NCBI RefSeq assembly: GCF_007748195.1
Contig: NZ_CP037920.1
Span: 1,655,536-1,719,535, forward strand
Direction: 5' to 3'
Source of the DNA: Gimesia aquarii
GTDB taxonomy: Bacteria > Planctomycetota > Planctomycetia > Planctomycetales > Planctomycetaceae
DNA length: 64,000 nt
Shown here: positions 55,414 through 64,000 of the stretch, piece by piece
How the letters are laid out: every line of letters starts with the position of its first letter
Position numbering within the stretch: the first letter of the stretch is position 1
Made by a program: the position numbers and the translations under genes
Notes under the pieces: generated by a model
What the model was told of the DNA's origin: nothing
Database searches by the model: none
What the model saw: only the letters and a program-made list of their open reading frames with translations

Positions 55414-57387
55414 TTATGCCAGTAACTTCGCAATAGCAGAGTCATTATTTCCAGACACAGTTGGTTGTCTGTTAATCATTTCTTCAACGAGAAGTTGTGT
55501 AGAAAGGATACCCACGAGTGCCATGTTGTCGCGTGTGCCGATCGCACGACCCTGTTCGATTTTCTTTACCAAACGCTGAACTGCGGTTGGATTAAATAAT
55601 CCGTTTTCTTGCAGTTTGTTTTTTGATAAAAGTTGATTTACGTATTCGAACCGGGCTCTCTGTTTTTTTGTATCAATGAAACTATGTGCTTCTGGCGCAC
55701 GATAAGGTTGTTTGGGACGTTGTCGAATACTTTTGGGAATCAGGTCACGCAACGCGTACTTCAGAAGGTACTTTTCATTTAATCCATTCATCTTAAAACG
55801 AATAGGAATACGTGCAGCGAATTCGACCACACGGTAGTCTAGAAACGGGAATCGGCCTTCAACAGAATTTCCCATCGCCATGCGATCGCCTTGTGACGAC
55901 AAAATATAGCCCGGCATCAGGTTTACCGTTTCGAGGTACTGGGCCTGGCAGAATGATGGCCATTTTGAAAACTGTTCCGGTAATTGGTCTGAGAAGTCTG
56001 ATAACGGATCATTGTTTATCAGATGTTGTTTCACGTCGTTGCTGAAAAACGTTTTCAATTTGGAAGTTAATTCCCAGCGTGGCAAATGTGAGAAAAATGG
56101 GCTGTTAATGTCTTCGGGACGAATATTGAAAAACGCTTTCAGATAAGCGGGCGATTGTGCCTGCAGATTTTTCATATAAGGATAAAGACGCTTCAACAGG
56201 AGGGGGCGAATTTTTGAATCGGGTTGACGACTCCAGAAACGCCGAATTTTGGTTTCTTTGAATAAATCGTAACCGCCCAGGATTTCGTCGGCTCCTTCAC
56301 CGGTCATCACAACTTTGAACTGATTATCGTGTACCAGCTTTGACAGCAGGAACATGGGGGCAGGAGCAGTCCGCAGGACCGGCTTTTCCGTATGCTGTAT
56401 CACTTGCGGAAAGACTCGTCCGATGTCGTCATAAGAACAGCAGACGGTTTGGTGCTCGGTTCCCAATTCCTGAATCATTTCCTGTTGATAACGACTTTCA
56501 TCATACTCTTTGTCCTTAAACACAACAGAGAATGTATTTAAGGGGGCATTGGTGTAGTTTCGAATGATGGCTGAAGTGACGGATGAATCCAGGCCGCCAC
56601 TTAGATAAGCACTCACATGAACATCCGCCCTTAAGCGTAACTGCGTAGCATGAATCAGCAAAGCACGCAGTTCCTCCGCCCAGTCATCAAGTGAGCGTGT
56701 TTCCTCGTTCGGACTATAATCCAGTTTCCAATATTGCCAAATTTTTAATTGATCATTTTTGACGATCATTGAGTGTGCGGGGGGTAATTCCAAAACGTTA
56801 TCAAAAAATGTTCGTGGAGAAAGTGGCGACCAGAATGTAAATAACTGGTTCAATGCGGTCAGGTCTGTTTTTCGTTCCACATCCGGTAGTGTGAACAGTG
56901 CTTTGATTTCTGAAGCAAAAAGAAATCGTGATGGTGTCTGTGTATAAAAGAGAGGTCGAATTCCCATACGATCGCGCGACAGAAAAACCTCCTGTCGTCG
57001 TTCGTCATGGATCGCGAAGGCCCATTGTCCATTCAATTGTTGAACACAGCCAGGACCATATTCCGCATACATATACAGAATTACTTCCGTATCGGAATGG
57101 GTTTGGAACTGATAGCCTTTGCTGGCAAGTTGTGCCCGAAGTTCAATGTGATTATAGATTTCACCATTGAATGTAATGGAAAGCATTCCATCGGCAGATT
57201 GCATCGGCTGTCCGCCCCCAGCAAGGTCAACAATGCTCAGGCGACTATGCGCGAATCCAACAGAGCCGAATGTTTTGATTCCTGAAGCGTCAGGACCTCT
57301 ATGATTGAGAGTGCCAATCATAGACTGTAATTCGGCCTGTCTGACTGGAAGTCGGTCAGACTGAATGATTCCCGCAATTCCACACAT
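55414..57387 (-). CDS. asnB: Glutamine-hydrolysing asparagine synthase family amidotransferase
   Basis: 657 residues. The mature N terminus is CGIAGI with Cys2 as the glutaminase nucleophile, and NHRGPDASG and the NGEIYNHIELR block bind glutamine. The synthase half has the PP-loop YLSGGLDSSV near residue 260 and EGADEILGGYDLF. Both active sites look intact. The family makes asparagine, but homologues in surface-polysaccharide and exosortase loci amidate other acids. Context (carrier protein, ligase, deacetylase) favours such a role. It is the first gene of the five-gene minus-strand operon. Confidence 0.92.
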   Translation of the reverse strand: MCGIAGIIQSDRLPVRQAELQSMIGTLNHRGPDASGIKTFGSVGFAHSRLSIVDLAGGGQPMQSADGMLSITFNGEIYNHIELRAQLASKGYQFQTHSDTEVILYMYAEYGPGCVQQLNGQWAFAIHDERRQEVFLSRDRMGIRPLFYTQTPSRFLFASEIKALFTLPDVERKTDLTALNQLFTFWSPLSPRTFFDNVLELPPAHSMIVKNDQLKIWQYWKLDYSPNEETRSLDDWAEELRALLIHATQLRLRADVHVSAYLSGGLDSSVTSAIIRNYTNAPLNTFSVVFKDKEYDESRYQQEMIQELGTEHQTVCCSYDDIGRVFPQVIQHTEKPVLRTAPAPMFLLSKLVHDNQFKVVMTGEGADEILGGYDLFKETKIRRFWSRQPDSKIRPLLLKRLYPYMKNLQAQSPAYLKAFFNIRPEDINSPFFSHLPRWELTSKLKTFFSNDVKQHLINNDPLSDFSDQLPEQFSKWPSFCQAQYLETVNLMPGYILSSQGDRMAMGNSVEGRFPFLDYRVVEFAARIPIRFKMNGLNEKYLLKYALRDLIPKSIRQRPKQPYRAPEAHSFIDTKKQRARFEYVNQLLSKNKLQENGLFNPTAVQRLVKKIEQGRAIGTRDNMALVGILSTQLLVEEMINRQPTVSGNNDSAIAKLLA

Positions 57388-57835
57388 TTAATGATCCGAT
57401 ACTCTGTTGAAGATAGACCTTACCTGCAGAGAGACCTATATCTCTCACGGAAAAAATTTAGGTCACGTCAAATTCAAGTCAAATCGTATGTCTTTGTTCT
57501 CACAGACGTTCGTAAAAATATACGAGGACGTCTTCCTTTTGATGATTAATCGGTATGAACAGTACAAACTGTCTGATCGTTACGGTGTTCGATTTCCGGT
57601 CCTGCGTATGTGGTGTCAATAAGACCTTATATGAAGATATGTGGATGTTTTGAGTTTTGTCGATGATCCGAAACAATTTGACTCGTGAGTTATATGACCT
57701 AAGCTTTTTCGCACCCAACAAGATGTGCATAAGTTTTATATCTTGATCATCTTTGACAAATTTCTTTTGTCAGTTCGATTGATCGGGGTAGCGGGATAAC
57801 TTATTTCAGGACAATTAACTGAGTGTGAACAGAAA
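57388..57835. other. Divergent promoter region between asnB and the AAA ATPase gene
   Basis: 448 A+T-rich bases. TTGACA at 57753-57758 has no good -10 box at 17 bases, but it is part of a 7-bp inverted repeat (TGACAAA/TTTGTCA) that could be an operator. A 71-codon frame at 57407-57622 has no supporting features and was not called. Confidence 0.4.
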
Positions 57836-59440
57836 ATGTCAGCGAACGCTCCCGATTCTGATGCATTAAAATCCCTTCTCGATCAGAAGGACTCTAAAAA
57901 ACTAGGCGATATTGCGTCTAACGCAGTCAATACCGAAGAGTTGCTCGCCTCGTTGAGTATGCTTAACCTGACTGCAACAGGTGATTCTGAAGAGAGCACC
58001 GATACAGAAGAGTTGATAACAGATCATCAAACTTCTGAAGTGCCGAACGGTGCAACTGCGCCTCCGTTGCAAACGGAATCTTCAGAGCCAATGCATGTCG
58101 TCGGTAAAAGTGAACATCTCAGTCAACTGTTCAATCGAGTGCAGTCTCTTTTAACGGGAGATGCTGAAGAGCAGCAGGGAACCTTCGTTCCTAAATCACC
58201 GGAATCGATGGAAGAGACCGGGTTGACACTGGATGAAATTGAACGCCTGATTCTCAAATTTTTGCTCGCGAAGGGAACTCGCACGGGGCGGCAAATTTGT
58301 CAACAGATCAGACTTCCTTTTGGGATCGTCGATCCAATTCTAAAACGTGCCAAGCAAGACCAGTTGGTGGCCTTTGGTGGCACAGCAGAAATGGGTGATT
58401 ACGAGTTTACCATTACAGAACTAGGACGCGAACGCGCACGTCGATTTACACAAGAGTGTACTTATTTTGGTTCCGCTCCAGTGAGCTTTAAAGATTATCT
58501 GCGGGCGATGGAAGCACAGAGCATTGCAAAACAACAGGCAACAGAAGAAGACTTAAAAGAAGCATTTTCAGATTTAATTATCAACCATAAGATGCTCGAC
58601 CGTTTGGGACCTGCTGTTAACTCTGGAAGAGGGATGTTTTTGTTTGGTGAAGCCGGCAATGGTAAAACCAGTATTGCAGAACGAATCACAAAAGCATTCG
58701 GCTCAACGATCTGGATTCCCCGTTGTATGGGGATTGATGGAGATATCATTCGCATTTTTGATCCCGGTTTGCATGAAGAGGTCACACAAGAGACCGATTC
58801 TGAAAGTCTCTTTGATCTCTCAGGCATTGATCAACGTTGGGTACAAATCATACGTCCGACTGTGATAGCCGGTGGCGAATTAACCATGCGTGAACTGGAA
58901 GTTACACAAAATCAACAGACAAAAATTTGTGAAGCACCGCTGCAACTGAAAAGTAACTGTGGTACTTTTGTGATTGATGACTTTGGGCGTCAGAGAATGC
59001 CCGTCGATGAGTTATTGAATCGCTGGATTGTTCCATTGGAAAAACGTTATGATTTTTTGAATCTTCCCAGTGGTAAAAAGATACAGGTTCCCTTTGATCA
59101 GCTCATTATCTTTTCTACGAACCTCGAACCTAAAGATCTTGTGGATGCGGCGTTTTTACGACGTATCCCTTACAAGATTGAAGCTCTCGATCCGTCAGAA
59201 GAAGAATTTCGAGCGCTCTTTGAGTTGATGGCACCTTTGATGGGATTTCAATTTGATGAAACCGCATATCAATATCTGGTTGATAAACATTATAAAGCCG
59301 TCAATCGTCCGTTTCGTGCCTGTCAACCGCGAGACCTGTTACTCCAGGTGAAAAATTTCTGTGTCTACAAACAGAAGCACAAGAAATTGACTCCTGAAGC
59401 ATTTGACTTCGCAGTTGAAAATTACTTCTCGGTGATGTGA
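57836..59440 (+). CDS. AAA ATPase with disordered N terminus and winged-helix-like segment
   Basis: 534 residues. The first ~125 residues are acidic, Ser/Thr/Glu-rich and probably disordered. Residues ~130-210 look like a winged-helix or MarR-like segment ([25 protein letters not shown]). The AAA domain has Walker [10 protein letters not shown] near 271-278, Walker B VIDDFG near 379, sensor 1 FSTNLEP and an arginine pair in [10 protein letters not shown]. No partner gene is obvious in the window. The family is recurrent in planctomycetes and uncharacterised as far as I know; some relatives sit near pilus or secretion genes. Confidence 0.72.
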   Translation: MSANAPDSDALKSLLDQKDSKKLGDIASNAVNTEELLASLSMLNLTATGDSEESTDTEELITDHQTSEVPNGATAPPLQTESSEPMHVVGKSEHLSQLFNRVQSLLTGDAEEQQGTFVPKSPESMEETGLTLDEIERLILKFLLAKGTRTGRQICQQIRLPFGIVDPILKRAKQDQLVAFGGTAEMGDYEFTITELGRERARRFTQECTYFGSAPVSFKDYLRAMEAQSIAKQQATEEDLKEAFSDLIINHKMLDRLGPAVNSGRGMFLFGEAGNGKTSIAERITKAFGSTIWIPRCMGIDGDIIRIFDPGLHEEVTQETDSESLFDLSGIDQRWVQIIRPTVIAGGELTMRELEVTQNQQTKICEAPLQLKSNCGTFVIDDFGRQRMPVDELLNRWIVPLEKRYDFLNLPSGKKIQVPFDQLIIFSTNLEPKDLVDAAFLRRIPYKIEALDPSEEEFRALFELMAPLMGFQFDETAYQYLVDKHYKAVNRPFRACQPRDLLLQVKNFCVYKQKHKKLTPEAFDFAVENYFSVM

Positions 59441-59461
59441 GCGAATTTGTCAGTATCGCGT

Positions 59462-59776
59462 TTAAGCTGGCCATTCCGTATCACAAGACTCACATCGAAA
59501 ACCAACGACTGTTGATGTGCCGGGTATGGGACGGTTTTTTCGGTTGAGCAAACCATCTCGCAGCTCTAAAGGTGCCACTGCAGAGCTACTACAATCAGGG
59601 CACTTATGATTCTTGAATATCGTTCGGGCACGATTTATGACCCAATCTTGTTGTTGAGAACGAGGTTTTTTTAGGGAACCTCTTTCAAACGGAAGAATCA
59701 TGGGGGGGGGAGTTTCCACAGAAGTGGAAGGCTGGGGGTGCGTATCTTCCGGGTAATAAATCTTTAAAATGCTCAT
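59462..59776 (-). CDS. Small zinc-ribbon protein
   Basis: About 104 residues from ATG 59776, which has AAGGAG 7 bases upstream; the longer frame to 59872 adds residues without support. Two CxxC pairs, HKCPDCSS near residue 59 and RCESCDTEW near the C terminus, form a zinc ribbon, and the N-terminal half is Pro-rich and disordered. Single zinc ribbons like this bind nucleic acid or act as protein adaptors. It converges on the AAA ATPase with a 21-base gap. Function unknown. Confidence 0.68.
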   Translation of the reverse strand: MSILKIYYPEDTHPQPSTSVETPPPMILPFERGSLKKPRSQQQDWVINRARTIFKNHKCPDCSSSAVAPLELRDGLLNRKNRPIPGTSTVVGFRCESCDTEWPA

Positions 59777-60142
59777 CCATGAGCTCCTTGTAATCAGTCC
59801 CTTGATAAAATTTCCTGTAATCCAAACGGGAATCTTTAGGGGTAGTCTTCTCTCTTTATGAATCGAACTCATTCAAATCTGATGAACCCGACGAAGAGGA
59901 GACGAAGGATAAAGTTCTCTTATTAAGTTGGCAATAGGTTTTAGCAGAAAGGTATGAACATTGTAAAAAATTCATGCTGAAAAAAATTGACGTTGGTAAA
60001 ATGGTAAGAATTCGTGATCTGGAGATCTTCGTTTGATAGTTGCAGAAGTCCGGTTAATGTATGATTATTTTCTGCAATCAGCTAAAACCATTCTGTCTTA
60101 CAAATAATTATTAATACGTTAAGTGGTCTCGGGAGTTGTCAC
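59777..60142. other. Intergenic region upstream of the flippase-like gene
   Basis: About 366 bases, A+T-rich. TTGACG near 59987 is a possible -35 box without a good -10 box. No gene or RNA structure was recognised. Confidence 0.35.
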
Positions 60143-61165
60143 ATTAATAAATCGAAGTTGATCAAACTGACTGTAGGAGTCATCATTACGGTCGCCTGTC
60201 TGGCAGCTGCCGTCTGGGGCATTGATGTTGAGCAAATCAAAGCAAGCTTTCGAGATGCTAACTTCTGGACATTGCCTATTTTACTACTGATACTGTTTGT
60301 CTTCTACTGGTTGAAGGCACTACGCTGGGGAATGTTATTGGAACCGATCAAGCCGCTTTCTGCAAAACAAGTCACCCCCGCAATGATGATCGGCTTCATG
60401 GGTAACAACATTCTGCCTGCACATCTTGGTGAGTTCTTACGTGTATATGTGCTTAGCAAGCAGTTTCAGATTCCAAAGACAACGGTCTTGTCAACGGTGG
60501 TTCTGGAACGATTGTTTGATGTAGTGGCGATTCTTTGTTTTCTTGGTGGAAGTGTTTATTTTGCCCCCAATCTGCCGGATGACTATCGAACTGGCAGCAT
60601 CGTATTAGCAATGATGACTTTATTGGCGGTCTTTTTTCTTGCCGCCTATCTAATCTGGACTGATATCGTAATAGGATTATTTGGAAAAATCTTCAGCTAT
60701 CTACGCTTTCTGCCAGCGAAACTAACACATCTCGTTTTGGAAATGATGAAATCGGGCGCACACGGAATGGCGTCAATGAAAAGTAAACGGTTGACTTTCG
60801 GGATTATCTGGACTTCGTTTGCACAGTGGACGTTGAACGGGCTGAGTATTCTAGTCGCACTTTGGAGTTTTGATATCCAGGTGACTCCATTGGCGGCGTT
60901 TGTCGTTCTAGGAGTAACAGCATTTGGTGTGACGGTTCCTTCCACTCCGGGCTTCTTTGGAGTGGTTCAACTCTGTTTCTGGATCAGCTTGCAGGCATTT
61001 GGAGTTTCCAAGGCCGATGCGTTTGCCGCATCAGTCTATTATCAGCTTTCGCAATATATCCCTGTTACGCTCATTGGATTGTATTTTTCAAATCGTGAGG
61101 GGCTGAAATTGAGCGAAGCAGAAAAGGAAGCCGAAAAAGAACTAGATGAGCTTGAAGGTATTTAA
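60143..61165 (+). CDS. Flippase-like integral membrane protein (UPF0104/LPG synthase TM region)
   Basis: About 340 residues if translation starts at ATT 60143, which follows GGGAG by 7 bases; the nearest standard start is TTG 60158 with no ribosome site (335 residues). About eight membrane helices are visible. The family pattern includes FYWLKALRWGMLLEPI, MIGFMGNNILPAHLGEFLRVYVLS and VLERLFDVVAIL near residues 60-125, and VPSTPGFFGVVQL near 270. This is the AglD/MprF-transmembrane family, which flips lipids or lipid-linked sugars. The catalytic MprF synthase domain is absent. Function inferred at family level only. Confidence 0.85.
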   Translation: MNKSKLIKLTVGVIITVACLAAAVWGIDVEQIKASFRDANFWTLPILLLILFVFYWLKALRWGMLLEPIKPLSAKQVTPAMMIGFMGNNILPAHLGEFLRVYVLSKQFQIPKTTVLSTVVLERLFDVVAILCFLGGSVYFAPNLPDDYRTGSIVLAMMTLLAVFFLAAYLIWTDIVIGLFGKIFSYLRFLPAKLTHLVLEMMKSGAHGMASMKSKRLTFGIIWTSFAQWTLNGLSILVALWSFDIQVTPLAAFVVLGVTAFGVTVPSTPGFFGVVQLCFWISLQAFGVSKADAFAASVYYQLSQYIPVTLIGLYFSNREGLKLSEAEKEAEKELDELEGI

Positions 61166-61271
61166 CACACAGAAGCATCTGGATTGAGCTAGTATTGAGT
61201 GTGATCCAAGGTTAATTAATACAAACATCAGAGACGATCAAAATCTTGAATGTGATTAAGTTGTGAAATCG

Positions 61272-62156
61272 CTACTCGGAGACCGAAGCTTTTTTACTGA
61301 GTTCTGTTTTCCTGAGGTCAGCGACTGCCTGCTCAGTAATTAATAGATCATAGATGCGATTGTTGATTAACTTTGAGTCGATCACTTTCACCTGCGATGT
61401 CCCATTGACGGAAAGTCCACATCTGCCATTTTCTGTGCAGGTTACATTTTCCAAAACGATATTCTTACAGCGATCATGAACGTTGATCCCATCCATCCTG
61501 AATTTTTCAAATGTCAAATCAGAGATCTGTAAACCATCAATGTCAATCAGAGACAGGCCAACCGATTTCCCCGCGAGAGTAAATGATTCTGTGGGAGGTA
61601 GTTGATTTTTTAGAGCACGATAATAGATGGCACCTCGATGAACGGCCCAGTTTCCAGGAAGAATTTTCTCCAGTTTCACAGCTTGATTCTCAGCAGGACG
61701 ATATTCAGGAAGTCTTTTTCCATTGTGATAAAGATTAAAAAAACCTTTTCGAAAGGGAGTGACTTTCCATAGTCCGTTTCCTGATTGTCTCCAACCATTG
61801 GGGGGGATTTTGATCGCTCCACTAATAATCGCACCATTTCCCAGGATTGTAAATTTCTCTTTTCCCAGTCCACTGAATCTTTTACCAGAGAGGCTTAATG
61901 ATTCAAAATAGGGAGTCTCATTGTTAGCAAGGATGATTTTGTCTCCCTGTTTGGCATATTGAATCGCACGTGTGATGGTTTTAACGGGGCCGTTCTGCCC
62001 ATCAACAATCTTTGGCGAAATTCCGTTGAGGGTATTGTTACCAAGACGATTATCGACATAAATCACGCCACAAACTGCTTGCTCTAAATTGCAGAAGAGA
62101 ACGATCAAACACAACAATCCCAAGATCAACCTGGCGAAGCGAGCAGCATTTCGCAT
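61272..62156 (-). CDS. Secreted right-handed beta-helix protein, short
   Basis: 294 residues with a signal peptide (LILGLLCLIVLFCNLEQAVC). The mature start YVDNRLGNNTLNGISPK and the TITRAIQYAKQGDKIILANN block are typical of pectate-lyase-like beta-helix proteins of planctomycetes. About three to five coils with I/V-rich rungs are visible (IDIDGLQISDLTF, CKNIVLENVTCTENGRCGLSVNG). Members are usually 450 residues or more, so this one looks C-terminally short; it ends in a Lys/Ser-rich tail. It could be a truncated gene or a compact variant. It binds or cleaves polysaccharide by family analogy. Confidence 0.75.
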   Translation of the reverse strand: MRNAARFARLILGLLCLIVLFCNLEQAVCGVIYVDNRLGNNTLNGISPKIVDGQNGPVKTITRAIQYAKQGDKIILANNETPYFESLSLSGKRFSGLGKEKFTILGNGAIISGAIKIPPNGWRQSGNGLWKVTPFRKGFFNLYHNGKRLPEYRPAENQAVKLEKILPGNWAVHRGAIYYRALKNQLPPTESFTLAGKSVGLSLIDIDGLQISDLTFEKFRMDGINVHDRCKNIVLENVTCTENGRCGLSVNGTSQVKVIDSKLINNRIYDLLITEQAVADLRKTELSKKASVSE

Positions 62157-62231
62157 TTTTTGACTCCCTGACGTGATTAAAAGACGTGAGATTGAAATGA
62201 ACCAATATTTAGTTTGTTGATTTCAGATAGC

Positions 62232-62258
62232 AGAAAACCCCGGTTTGATACCGGGGTT
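62232..62258 (-). terminator. Intrinsic terminator after citrate synthase
   Basis: AACCCCGGT at 62236-62244 and ACCGGGGTT at 62250-62258 form a perfect 9-bp stem with a 5-base loop. On the minus strand it is followed by TTCT. Confidence 0.75.
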
Positions 62259-62287
62259 CAGAATGACTCAACTTGAAGATGCACAAT

Positions 62288-63436
62288 TTATCGTTGACCA
62301 ACGGGAACATAGGGACGTTCTTCATAGCCGATATAATGGGCATTGGGCCTGATAATTTTGTTTCCATCAAGTTGTTCAAGAACATGGGCACACCAACCAG
62401 CTATGCGGCTGGCTGCAAAAATGCAGGTAAATAATTCGCCAGGGATCCCCATATAGTGTTGGAGACTGGCAGAATAGAAATCGACATTACAGTTTCGAGC
62501 AATTTCTGCGTAGACCAGTTTTTCCATTTCGATGGACATCTCATACCACTTCGGTTCTCCGGTCTCTTCGCCTAAGCGCCGCGAAAGCTCTTTTAGATGT
62601 TTAGCACGTGGGTCTTCTACCTGATAGACCGCATGGCCAAACCCCATAAATTTCCCTTTCTCTGCGCGAACCTTTTTCACATAAGGGGCGATGTTTTCCA
62701 TCGAACCAATTTCGAAGAGAGTTTTCAGCACTTCTGTATTTGCGCCCCCATGCAGTTTTCCTTTGAGAGCGCCAATAGCGCCTGTGATCGCAGAATAGAT
62801 ATCAGGAAGCGTTGCAATAATCACGCGACTGGTAAACGTACTCGCATTTAATCCATGCTCAGCGTGCAGCGTCAAAATCAGATCCATGGCACGTGTGGCA
62901 TCCTGGCTCGGCTTTTCTCCATTAAGCATATACATAAAGTTTCCGGCGTGGCACAGGCTCGGATCAGGGGCTACTGGCTCCAGTCCCTTACGTATGCGAT
63001 GAATGGCTGCCACAATCGTGGGAATTTGTGACACCAACTTGATCGAAATCTCTAACCGCTTTTCAACATCTTCAGACTCAGCATCCTCATCGTAAACACC
63101 TGCCAGGGAAGTCATAGACCTGAGAAGTGCCATAGGGGGAGCCGTTGGAGGCAGCTTCTTGAGAGCTTCAATCAGTTCGTCTGGAATCGTGCGATGTTGT
63201 TTCAGGCTTTCCTGGTATTTTGCCAGTTCATCAGCAGTAGGAAGTTCTCCTTTTAATAACAGGAAAGAGATTTCTTCAAATGTCGCATTCTCAGCCAAAT
63301 CGTCGATGTTGTATCCGCGATATAGCAATTTCCCTTCGGTCCCGTTGACTAAACAGATTGAACTGTCGGCCGCATTAATCCCTTTAAGGCCTTTAACAGT
63401 TTCGCTTGATGTTTTCTCTACGTCGTCTGCGCTCAT
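62288..63436 (-). CDS. Citrate synthase / 2-methylcitrate synthase family
   Basis: About 382 residues from ATG 63436; a GTG at 63451 would add five. The N-terminal region reads LVNGTEGKLLYRGYNIDDLAE. Active-site His residues are seen in LTLHAEHGLNASTF and MGFGHAVYQVEDPRAKHL, with the catalytic Asp region SMEMEK-type near FYSASLQHYMGIPGELF. Its length and pattern fit the short Gram-positive-like type, which lacks the NADH-inhibited N-terminal domain of the E. coli enzyme. The family joins acetyl-CoA (or propionyl-CoA) to oxaloacetate; no prp genes are nearby, so citrate synthase is the more likely role. Confidence 0.93.
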   Translation of the reverse strand: MSADDVEKTSSETVKGLKGINAADSSICLVNGTEGKLLYRGYNIDDLAENATFEEISFLLLKGELPTADELAKYQESLKQHRTIPDELIEALKKLPPTAPPMALLRSMTSLAGVYDEDAESEDVEKRLEISIKLVSQIPTIVAAIHRIRKGLEPVAPDPSLCHAGNFMYMLNGEKPSQDATRAMDLILTLHAEHGLNASTFTSRVIIATLPDIYSAITGAIGALKGKLHGGANTEVLKTLFEIGSMENIAPYVKKVRAEKGKFMGFGHAVYQVEDPRAKHLKELSRRLGEETGEPKWYEMSIEMEKLVYAEIARNCNVDFYSASLQHYMGIPGELFTCIFAASRIAGWCAHVLEQLDGNKIIRPNAHYIGYEERPYVPVGQR

Positions 63437-63451
63437 TTGAACTGATTCCAC

Positions 63452-63994
63452 TTTCTCAACTAACAGTCAATAAATTTACAGTGCCGCCTGATATGACGAG
63501 CCAGAATGCTTATTTGGAAGCACCCTCTGCCGACTTTTATTAAACAAACTATTGAAATTTCGCTGTCTCCCAGTATATCAAGCGTCCCCATAAGTTCAAT
63601 GTAGCGAATTTGTTTCTATCGTACAGTATCTTGACTGAGGGGGCTCAACATCATTCTCTGAGAATGGACTGTATTTCATAAATGTTCATCTATGGATATA
63701 AATCAGGGGATTGACTATTTTCAGGAGAGTGAAAGAATAATAGGACAAGAGTGGGAAGAGGGTTTCTCCTCAACATTTCGCGTGAAGTGTTCTACCTCTT
63801 AATATTCCTGCAATTTTATGATTTAGCCAGATTCCGAGGATTCTGTTTCGGTATAACTCTTATAATGGAAAGGAATACGATCACTTTTCGGTAAGTTGTT
63901 GACCAGTAATGTGAGTGAGGTTTTTTAGAAAATATTAAAACACCCTGTTATATTTCCGTAGACGTTACAGAAAGTTGTGATAGGATAGAGCGAT
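63452..63994. other. Right-end intergenic region
   Basis: About 540 A+T-rich bases upstream of citrate synthase. CATTCTCTGAGAATG at 63652-63666 is a 15-base palindrome that could be an operator. An ATG at 63995 with AGGAT upstream may be the start of the next plus-strand gene, which continues outside the window. No other gene or RNA was seen. Confidence 0.4.
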
Positions 63995-64000
63995 ATGAGC

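Noticed and set aside
57407..57622. A 71-codon frame in the asnB/AAA gap
   Set aside because: Lies in the divergent promoter region, lacks a Shine-Dalgarno sequence and recognisable features; base composition is like the surrounding non-coding DNA.

Overview
The window reads as chromosomal DNA of a planctomycete, most like the Gimesia/Rubinisphaera group (Planctomycetaceae). The main evidence is gene content. There is a giant secreted dehydrogenase-like protein with HEAT repeats and a C-terminal CxxCH haem site (the PVC-type arrangement), a secreted arylsulfatase, many secreted beta-propeller and metallohydrolase proteins, zinc-ribbon mini-proteins, and housekeeping genes scattered singly rather than in large operons. 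GC content looks moderate by eye (mid 40s to about 50 percent). The genus is an inference. I recognised no insertion sequence, prophage or CRISPR array.

Layout, left to right. 1-3.4 kb: the tail of a copper-type P-ATPase, a methyltransferase, a cupin, tRNA-Val(UAC) and a nucleotide-sugar epimerase. 3.5-7.4 kb: a small exported protein and two secreted metallohydrolases. 7.6-12.3 kb: seryl-tRNA synthetase and a large polytopic membrane protein with a repeat-rich tail. 12.3-16.8 kb, minus strand: a giant subtilase followed closely by a FlK-like thioesterase and an ABM-domain monooxygenase. 17-22 kb: a possibly leaderless small membrane protein, a SulP anion transporter, a hairpin-rich 670-bp gap, a conserved hypothetical gene and rarA. 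22.3-25.8 kb: the PVC cytochrome/HEAT protein. 26-34 kb: glgC, a PDZ/coiled-coil exported protein, a decayed second copy of the glgC 3' end, and a two-gene RND efflux operon. 34-46.6 kb: mostly secreted proteins (carbohydrate-binding, GH43/32-like, NHL propeller, OprP-like porin, metallophosphoesterase, transglutaminase, amidotransferase-like, Ntn acyltransferase), with a zinc-ribbon/acyl-carrier fusion and an SDR between them. 46.8-48 kb: two A+T-rich orphan genes. 48-51 kb, minus: sulfatase, adenylate kinase and rpsD. 51.4-57.4 kb, minus: a five-gene operon of asparagine synthase, acyl carrier protein, AMP ligase, NAD synthase-like protein and polysaccharide deacetylase. 57.8-64 kb: an AAA ATPase, a zinc-ribbon protein, a flippase-like membrane protein, a short beta-helix protein and citrate synthase.

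The most system-like unit is the 51.4-57.4 kb operon. It combines a carrier protein, its probable loading ligase, two different ATP-pyrophosphatase amidating enzymes and a carbohydrate deacetylase, which suggests amidated or acylated surface-glycan or lipid chemistry. The most unexpected structural signal is the colinear, degenerate copy of the glgC 3' end at 28.9-29.0 kb, on the far side of the PDZ/coiled-coil gene from glgC itself. Many starts were moved inward from the longest reading frame to a codon with a better Shine-Dalgarno sequence or signal peptide. These choices are noted per gene.
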